From: an uncultured Aquimonas sp.
Lineage (GTDB): Bacteria; Pseudomonadota; Gammaproteobacteria; Xanthomonadales; Xanthomonadaceae
NCBI RefSeq assembly: GCF_937888285.1
Contig: NZ_CALART010000067.1
Location: forward strand, 1-64,000
Reading direction: 5' to 3'
DNA length: 64,000 nt
Shown piece by piece: positions 58,942-64,000 of the stretch (position 1 is its first letter; every line of letters begins with the position of its first letter). Position numbers and translations under genes: made by a program. The notes beneath the pieces are model-generated. The model made no database searches. It was given only the letters and a program-made list of their open reading frames with translations, and was not told the DNA's origin.

Positions 58942-59663
58942 TCGTCGACGACGAACCCCTCGCCCGACAGCGCCTGCAGGACCTGCTGGCCGACATCGGT
59001 GGCGTGCGCGTGGTCGGCGAGGCCGCGGACGGCCGCGAGGCGATTGAGGCCTGCGAGCGACTGTCGCCCGACGTACTCCTGCTCGATATCGCCATGCCGA
59101 CCATGGACGGGCTGGAGGCCGCACGGCATCTCGCCGCCTCGGCGTCCGCGCCGGCGGTGATTTTCTGCACCGCCTACGATGAGCATGCGCTGGCTGCCTT
59201 CGAGGCCCGCGCCATCGATTACCTGCTGAAACCGGTGCGCGCGGAGCGCCTGGCTGCCGCGCTGGAGCGCGCCCGCGCGCTGGGCCGCGCGCGCTCCCAT
59301 GAGCGCCTGCAGGCGCTGCCGAAGTCGCAGGCGCGCACGCATCTGTGCGCGCGCCTGCGCGGCAGCCTGCGCCTGATCCCGGTCGTGGATGTGCTCTACC
59401 TGCAGGCCGAGGAGAAGTACGTGGTGGTCCACCACACCGGCGGCGCCGATCTGATCGAGGATTCCCTGAAGGCGCTGGAGCTGGAATTCCCGGAGCGTTT
59501 CCTGCGTATCCACCGCAACTGCCTGGTCGCCCGCAGCGAGCTCCGGGAGCTGCGCCGCGGCAACGACGGCCAGGTGCACGCCCTGCTCAAGCGCAGTGCC
59601 GATGCGCTGGAGATCAGCCGACGCTGCCTGCCCCAGATCCGTCAACTGTTGAAGCATCTATGA
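58899..59663 (+). CDS. algR: LytTR-family response regulator AlgR
   Basis: The 254-residue regulator has a receiver domain (phosphorylation site D63, acidic pair D17-D18) and a C-terminal LytTR DNA-binding domain (about 148-250; VDVLYLQAEEKYVVVHH ... FLRIHRNCLVARSEL). It overlaps algZ by 43 bp and its stop overlaps the hemC start (ATGA), so the three are translated together. AlgR binds DNA with a 10-stranded beta fold rather than a helix-turn-helix. Confidence 0.93.
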   Translation: MDASHPRAAVLDVLIVDDEPLARQRLQDLLADIGGVRVVGEAADGREAIEACERLSPDVLLLDIAMPTMDGLEAARHLAASASAPAVIFCTAYDEHALAAFEARAIDYLLKPVRAERLAAALERARALGRARSHERLQALPKSQARTHLCARLRGSLRLIPVVDVLYLQAEEKYVVVHHTGGADLIEDSLKALELEFPERFLRIHRNCLVARSELRELRRGNDGQVHALLKRSADALEISRRCLPQIRQLLKHL

Positions 59664-60577
59664 CCCGAACCCTGCGGATCGCCACCCGCAAGAGCGCGCT
59701 GGCGCTGTGGCAGACCGAACACGTCGCCGATCGCCTGCGCGCGCTGCATCCCGGCATCAGCGTGCAGCTCGTGCCGCTGTCGACGCGCGGCGATGAAGTG
59801 CTCGACCGCTCGCTCGCCGCCATCGGCGGCAAGGGCCTGTTCCTGAAGGAGCTTGAAGAGGCCATGCTGCGCGGCGAGGCCGATCTCGCGGTGCACTCGC
59901 TGAAGGACGTGCCGATGGCGCTGGAAGGGCCCTTCGTGCTGCCGGCGGTGCTGGAACGCGCCAATCCGTTCGACGCCTTCGTGAGCAATACCCATGACGA
60001 TGTCGCGGCACTGCCGGAGGGCGCTCGCGTCGGCACCTCTTCGCTGCGCCGGCGCGCCCAGCTGAAAGCGCTGCGGCCGGACCTCGACATCGTCGACCTG
60101 CGAGGCAATGTCAACACCCGCCTGGCCAAGCTCGACGCCGGCGACTACGCCGCCATCGTGCTGGCCTGCGCGGGGCTGGAACGACTGGGCTTTCACGCGC
60201 GCATCCGCGCCACGCTTGCCCCGCCGGCCGTGCTGCCGGCGGCCTCTCAGGGCGCGATCGCGATCGAGTGTCGCGCGGATGCGACCGACGTGCAGGCGCT
60301 GCTGGCACCGCTGGACCATGCGCCTACGCGTCGTTGTGTCGACGCCGAGCGGGCGATGAACCTCGCGCTGGGTGGAAGCTGCCATGCGGCGATTGCGGCG
60401 TACTGCATCGAGCAGGGCGGTGCGCTGCGCCTGCGCGGCTGGGTCGGCGATGCCCGTAGCGGCGAGGGCATCGCCGTGGATCTCGCAGGACCGACCGAGG
60501 CCCCGCAAACGCTGGGCACGCAGGCTGCGGATGCGCTGCGCGCGCGCGGCGCCGTGCGTCTGCTGGCGTCGGCATGA
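59660..60577 (+). CDS. hemC: porphobilinogen deaminase (hydroxymethylbilane synthase)
   Basis: The 305-residue enzyme joins four porphobilinogens into hydroxymethylbilane in heme synthesis. RIATRKSALALWQ (N-terminal), GEADLAVHSLKDVP (with catalytic Asp), GTSSLRRRAQL and ALGGSCHAAIAAYC (the dipyrromethane cofactor cysteine) are intact. It overlaps algR by 4 bp. No hemD was seen directly downstream. Confidence 0.97.
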   Translation: MTRTLRIATRKSALALWQTEHVADRLRALHPGISVQLVPLSTRGDEVLDRSLAAIGGKGLFLKELEEAMLRGEADLAVHSLKDVPMALEGPFVLPAVLERANPFDAFVSNTHDDVAALPEGARVGTSSLRRRAQLKALRPDLDIVDLRGNVNTRLAKLDAGDYAAIVLACAGLERLGFHARIRATLAPPAVLPAASQGAIAIECRADATDVQALLAPLDHAPTRRCVDAERAMNLALGGSCHAAIAAYCIEQGGALRLRGWVGDARSGEGIAVDLAGPTEAPQTLGTQAADALRARGAVRLLASA

Positions 60578-60623
60578 GTCTGCCGACGCCGCTTCTGGCG
60601 AACATCGGGCGCGCGCAAACAGG

Positions 60624-60656
60624 GCGGCCCGCGAAGCGCGAGGCTTGGCGGGCCGC
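60624..60656. terminator. hairpin between convergent hemC and DUF481 genes
   Basis: GCGGCCCGC (60624-60632) and GCGGGCCGC (60648-60656) are perfect inverted repeats separated by 15 bp, in the 108-bp gap between converging genes. No T-run follows, so it is only a candidate shared transcript end. Confidence 0.5.
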
Positions 60657-60685
60657 AGGGTGTCGCGTGGCCTGTGGCGCAAGGA

Positions 60686-61435
60686 TCAGCGGAAGGCGTA
60701 CACGAGATTGATCGTGGTCAGCAGGTCGGTGCTCTTGGTGCCGGGCGAGGTCTCGCTGTTGTAGCGGGCCTGCAGTCCGGCCTTCAGCGCCAGGGTTTCG
60801 GTCATCGACACGGCCACGCCGAAGTCGTTCTGGGCGAAGGTGTTGTCCTCGCCGCTCTCGACCAGCAGCAGGTTGGTCAGCGTGGTGGTTTCGGTCAGCA
60901 CCTGGCGGTAGTCCAGCACGCCGCGCAGGATGCCGCTGCTCTCGGTCTCGCCGGTGGCAGCCAGCTTGGCGCGACGGTAGCCGGGGCCGATTTCCGCATG
61001 CAGATGGCCGTTGTCATTGCTGTAGAGGTTGTAGCCGAAGCCGATCGAGACGGTGCTCTGGCTCTCGTAGGTGCCGAAGTCGTCGCGCTCATGGCGCAGC
61101 GCGCTGATCCACGAGGCGCGCTCATTCATCTTGAAGGCGCTGGAGGCGTTCGCGGCCCAGCGGTTGGCGGTGGTCTCCAGCAGGGTTTCCGGGACGCCGT
61201 CACCGTCGAAGTCGCCGCGGATCTCGCCCTTGGCGCGCAGCATGCTGGCGCCGAACACATGCTTCCAGCGATCGTCCTCGTTGACGAAGTCGAGCTTGGC
61301 GTTGAGGTTTTCCGAGCGCGCGTTGCCGCGCGCGGCGGCGAGGCCGAATTCGCCGGTGCCGGTCCAGCCCTGCGCGGTGGACAGTTGGGGCAGGGCGCTG
61401 GCGAGCACGGTGGTCAGGATCAGGAGCTTGCGCAT
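60686..61435 (-). CDS. DUF481-family outer-membrane beta-barrel protein
   Basis: The 249-residue protein has a signal peptide (about 1-21) and the DUF481 pattern of alternating beta strands ending in a C-terminal aromatic/Arg (NLVYAFR). The family includes the salt-induced protein YdiY. A segment RGDFDGDGVPET near residue 75 resembles a calcium-binding loop and is not usual for the family. It is convergent with hemC and precedes nothing on its strand. Confidence 0.88.
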   Translation of the reverse strand: MRKLLILTTVLASALPQLSTAQGWTGTGEFGLAAARGNARSENLNAKLDFVNEDDRWKHVFGASMLRAKGEIRGDFDGDGVPETLLETTANRWAANASSAFKMNERASWISALRHERDDFGTYESQSTVSIGFGYNLYSNDNGHLHAEIGPGYRRAKLAATGETESSGILRGVLDYRQVLTETTTLTNLLLVESGEDNTFAQNDFGVAVSMTETLALKAGLQARYNSETSPGTKSTDLLTTINLVYAFR

Positions 61436-61523
61436 GGGGAGCCTCGTTGGGCGAAAGGTGAAGACGGGATGGGCGGCGCGCAGACTGTTGGCGCGCGCTT
61501 GAATTGCAGGTGAACCCGGCGCC

Positions 61524-63290
61524 TCACAGGGGCCAGAACACCGGGATGAACACGACGGCGATGATCCAGAACAGCAGGTTCAGCGGCACGCCGATCTTGA
61601 CGAAGTCGATGAAGCGGTAGCCGCCCGCGCTGTAGACCATCGTATTGGTCTGGTAGCCGACCGGGGTGGCGAATGCGGTGGACGCAGCGAAGGCCACGGC
61701 GACCACGAAGGGGGTCGGGCTTGCGTCGATACTGTGCGCCGCGGCAATCGCCACCGGCGTCAGCAGCACCGCCGACGCGTTGTTGCTCATGAATTCGGTG
61801 AGCACGGCGGTGAGGAGATAGATGACCGCCAGCAGCGCAATCGGCCCCCAACCGCCCACGACGTCCAGGGTGCGATCCGCCAGGAAAGCGGCGGCACCGC
61901 TGCTCTGCAGCGCGATCCCGAGCGGCAGTACACCCGCCAGCAGCATGATCACCCGCCAGTCGATCGACTCGTACAGCTCCTTCGATTCAAGGCAGCGGAA
62001 CACCACCAGCGCGATGCAACCAAGGATGGAAGAGGCCACGATCGGCAGCCATTCCAGCGTCGCCGCGGCGACCACCGCGGCCATGATCGCCAGCGCGATC
62101 CAGGCGCGTCGGCTGGACGCGGGGCCCTCTTCGCGCTCGGTGAGGACAACGACATTGGGATTCGCCCGCAGGTGCTGCATCTCGCTGGGGCTGGTGATCA
62201 TCAGCAGGATGTCGCCGACGGTCAGCTCGACATCGCGGAGCTTTTCGCGCAGCACTTCGCCGCGACGATGGATGGCGAGCACGGTGGCGTTGTAGTGCCA
62301 GTTGAATTCCAGCGTGCGCAGGGTCTGGCCGATGAAACGCGAGCCGGGTGCGACCATCACTTCGGTCAGCACCTGGTTGTCATCGCGGAACTGCTCGTCG
62401 CGCAGCTTGAACTCGGGCTCCAGCTCGAGTCGGGCGCTGTCCTTCAGGCTGGAGAGACGGCTCCAGTCGCCGCGGGCCAGCAGAATGTCGCCTTCCTGCA
62501 GCTTCTGCGCGCGGGGCGACCAGATCTTCTCCTCGCCGCGCAGCAGCTCCAGCACGAACACGCTGTGGCGCTCGCCGAGCTTCGCATCGGCCACGCTCTT
62601 GCCAATCAGCGGCGAGCCGGGCATCACCCGCAGCTCGGCGATGTATTTACCGAGCTCGTAGTTCTCGGTCAGCTGCGGGGTGCGACGGTCGGGAAGCAGC
62701 AGCTGGCTGGCAATGGTGGTGTAGACCAGTCCGACGGCCATGGTGATCAGGCCCAGCGGGGCGAACTCGAACAGGGTGAAGCCGGGCAGGCCGGCATCTT
62801 TGGCCAGCGAGTTCACCAGCAGGTTGGTGGAGGTGCCGATCAGGGTGCAGACGCCGCCCATCTGGGCAGCGTAGGACATGGGAATCAGCACCTTCGAGGC
62901 CGAGAAGCGGTTGGCGGCTGCCACGCCGAGCACGATCGGCAGGAACACCGCCAGCGCCGCCGTGTTGTTGACGAAGGCCGACATGGCGCCCAGCGAAGTC
63001 ATGACCGCGAGCGTGAACAGCCAGGTCTGCCGGATGCGGGCGAACGCGGCGCCGACCGCGCGCAGGGCGCCGGTGCGTGTAAGGCCGGTGCTCAGCACGA
63101 ACATGGCGGCCACGGTGATCGTGGCCTCGCTGCTGAAGCCGCTGAGTGCCTGCGCCGGGCTCACCAGGCCGAGGATCAACAGGCTGGCCAGCACGATCAT
63201 CGCCACCACGTCGACCGGCAGGCGCTCGGTGATGAACAGGATCACCGCTCCGGCCAGCACCAGCAGCGTCAGTAGTCCCTCAATGCCCAT
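61524..63290 (-). CDS. SLC13-family anion transporter with two RCK_C (TrkA-C) domains
   Basis: The 588-residue membrane protein has two halves of transport helices. AFVNNTAALAVFLPIV and LIGTSTNLLVNSLA (about 105-162) and the later EFMSNNASAVLLTPVAIA and GYQTNTMVYSAGG carry the twin SNT-like motifs that hold sodium and anion in SLC13/DASS transporters. Two cytosolic TrkA-C domains lie between them (about 210-290 and 300-385), the layout of the YbiR/YfbS type, where they probably bind a nucleotide. The substrate (sulfate, dicarboxylate or another anion) is not readable. ATG 63290 follows AGAGGG. Confidence 0.9.
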   Translation of the reverse strand: MGIEGLLTLLVLAGAVILFITERLPVDVVAMIVLASLLILGLVSPAQALSGFSSEATITVAAMFVLSTGLTRTGALRAVGAAFARIRQTWLFTLAVMTSLGAMSAFVNNTAALAVFLPIVLGVAAANRFSASKVLIPMSYAAQMGGVCTLIGTSTNLLVNSLAKDAGLPGFTLFEFAPLGLITMAVGLVYTTIASQLLLPDRRTPQLTENYELGKYIAELRVMPGSPLIGKSVADAKLGERHSVFVLELLRGEEKIWSPRAQKLQEGDILLARGDWSRLSSLKDSARLELEPEFKLRDEQFRDDNQVLTEVMVAPGSRFIGQTLRTLEFNWHYNATVLAIHRRGEVLREKLRDVELTVGDILLMITSPSEMQHLRANPNVVVLTEREEGPASSRRAWIALAIMAAVVAAATLEWLPIVASSILGCIALVVFRCLESKELYESIDWRVIMLLAGVLPLGIALQSSGAAAFLADRTLDVVGGWGPIALLAVIYLLTAVLTEFMSNNASAVLLTPVAIAAAHSIDASPTPFVVAVAFAASTAFATPVGYQTNTMVYSAGGYRFIDFVKIGVPLNLLFWIIAVVFIPVFWPL

Positions 63291-63715
63291 GCAGGCCCTC
63301 TGATGCGAATAGTTGCGGCTGTGGACGCGAGCGCGCAGGAATGGAGGGGGCGCCAGCGGCCCCGGAGGGCGACAGGATTCGACTTTGGTCTGGGGTGGCC
63401 CTCGCGGCACCCGGCCGGCCGCGATTGTAGTGGCGGCGCGTCCCGCGCCGCAGCGTTGTCGTGCAGACCGTCGCCATGAGGCGGCAGGCGACTATCCGTC
63501 GTCCGATGGCAGAGCGTGACGAAGCTCGCGCTGGGCGCGCCATGCGCCTGCGTATCCCAGCCTTTGGCCCCTTTGCCCTTGCGTCCAAACGGTTTACCCT
63601 GCGGGGCTGGCCATCGGTGGCATTGCTCGGTTCGAGACGATCGTGCTGCCGCTGCATCACCTCCCCGCTGTCGGGGCCGACGTTCCCGTCGCCCCGTGTT
63701 TTCCAGGAGCCGTAC
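63291..63715. promoter_or_regulatory. divergent intergenic region, transporter / YbaY-like lipoprotein
   Basis: A 425-bp gap between divergent starts. On the plus side it holds the promoter candidate at 63573-63600. On the minus side the transporter start is preceded by AGAGGG, but no clear promoter was seen. No gene, repeat or RNA was recognised elsewhere in it. Confidence 0.4.
63573..63600 (+). promoter_or_regulatory. sigma-70 promoter candidate for the YbaY-like gene
   Basis: TTGCCC (63573-63578) and TACCCT (63595-63600) with a 16-bp spacer, in the right orientation about 115 bp before the lipoprotein ATG. Confidence 0.45.
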
Positions 63716-64000
63716 ATGCATCGCAAGCTGATTCCCCTGGCAGTCGCCGCCCTCATGCTGACCGCCTGCGGCTCGCAGGACGCCCCGCCCGCGCAGACCG
63801 CCGCCAGCGCTTCGTCCGCGGCGCAGTCGCAGTCCTCGGCACCGGCGCCGGCACCGGCCCCGCAGTTCGATACCGCGATCAGCGGCGAACTGGTCGTCGA
63901 TGGCCTCACCGAGCTGCCCCCAGGTTTCCAGCTTTCGATCCGCCTGCTCGACCTCAGCGATCCCTCGCAGGTGCCGCCGGTCGTCGCCGAGCTTGCACAG
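63716..64000 (+). CDS. YbaY-like lipoprotein, 3' end outside window
   Basis: The first 95 codons of a longer gene. A lipoprotein signal peptide with lipobox LTAC (Cys 18) leads into an Ala/Pro/Ser/Gln-rich linker (about 20-50), then SGELVVDGLTELPPGFQLSI (about 56-75) and RLLDLSDPSQVPPVVAE, which match the YbaY/YscW-type beta-sandwich. Family members are outer-membrane lipoproteins of unknown role, some resembling type III secretion pilotins. CAGGAGCC lies before the ATG at 63716. The frame runs off the window edge. Confidence 0.82.
   Translation, partial: MHRKLIPLAVAALMLTACGSQDAPPAQTAASASSAAQSQSSAPAPAPAPQFDTAISGELVVDGLTELPPGFQLSIRLLDLSDPSQVPPVVAELAQ

Overview
The window is high-GC (about two thirds G+C), densely coded DNA. 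Its gene content and order point to a gammaproteobacterium of the Xanthomonadales (Lysobacterales). Pointers are the linked glutaredoxin/A-type/rhodanese fusion, a DUF6164 protein, a PepSY-phoP-phoQ run, birA-coaX-SPOR followed by tRNA-Thr, algZ-algR-hemC, and a FakA-FakB-type fusion beside plsY. No ribosomal RNA, CRISPR array, prophage or intact insertion sequence was seen. Neither species nor replicon type can be fixed from the sequence alone.

Layout. 1-6.2 kb: GNAT acetyltransferase, LacI-family regulator and DEAD-box helicase on the minus strand, then a YpfJ-type zinc peptidase and a diguanylate cyclase. 6.2-12.4 kb: a DUF2785 protein, then the least gene-dense stretch of the window. It holds a 191-bp tandem duplication, a decayed reading frame, a cytoplasmic triple-PAS chemoreceptor behind a textbook sigma-54 promoter, inverted-repeat elements, and a second chemoreceptor gene whose sensor domain is deleted and whose frame is broken. 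12.4-16 kb: pgk, trhO, tyrA and DUF6164. 16-19.7 kb: a complete LuxR/LuxI acyl-homoserine-lactone module with a recognisable lux box, then DUF3050 and hemerythrin proteins. 19.8-24.1 kb: a large secreted beta-propeller/amidohydrolase protein diverging from queF. 24.4-29.2 kb: an orphan Cys-rich secreted protein, an ECF sigma factor with a membrane Ser/Thr kinase, and AMP nucleosidase. 29.2-34 kb: lipoprotein, triple-domain glutaredoxin, LpxH-like phosphoesterase, methyltransferase and an NrtR-like regulator. 34-41.7 kb: VWA protein with four tandem repeats, dusA-CtlX-like pair, PepSY-phoPQ, mtfA. 41.9-48.7 kb: fatty-acid-kinase fusion, plsY, birA, coaX, SPOR protein, tRNA-Thr, Hpt protein, arginase and an entericidin-like lipoprotein. 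48.8-55.6 kb: trpS with an extra C-terminal domain, then an exported DUF1800/DUF1501 pair facing two paralogous c-type-heme proteins. 55.8-64 kb: sbtB-sbtA bicarbonate-transporter pair, carboxylesterase, algZ-algR-hemC, DUF481 outer-membrane protein, SLC13/RCK transporter, and the start of a YbaY-like lipoprotein.

How the genes work together. The acyl-phosphate that a FakA-FakB protein makes is the donor that the neighbouring PlsY uses, so exogenous fatty acid can feed phospholipid synthesis. LuxR very probably activates luxI through the box at 17253-17272. PhoP/PhoQ (with a PepSY protein), AlgZ/AlgR, the ECF-kinase pair, the GGDEF enzyme, the Hpt protein and the chemoreceptors form an unusually dense signalling set. 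The SbtA/SbtB pair implies regulated sodium-dependent bicarbonate uptake. The DUF1800/DUF1501/heme-protein cluster is the best candidate here for an undescribed system: four exported proteins of unknown joint function organised around one bidirectional terminator.

All calls come from reading the sequence and knowledge of families; no database search was run.
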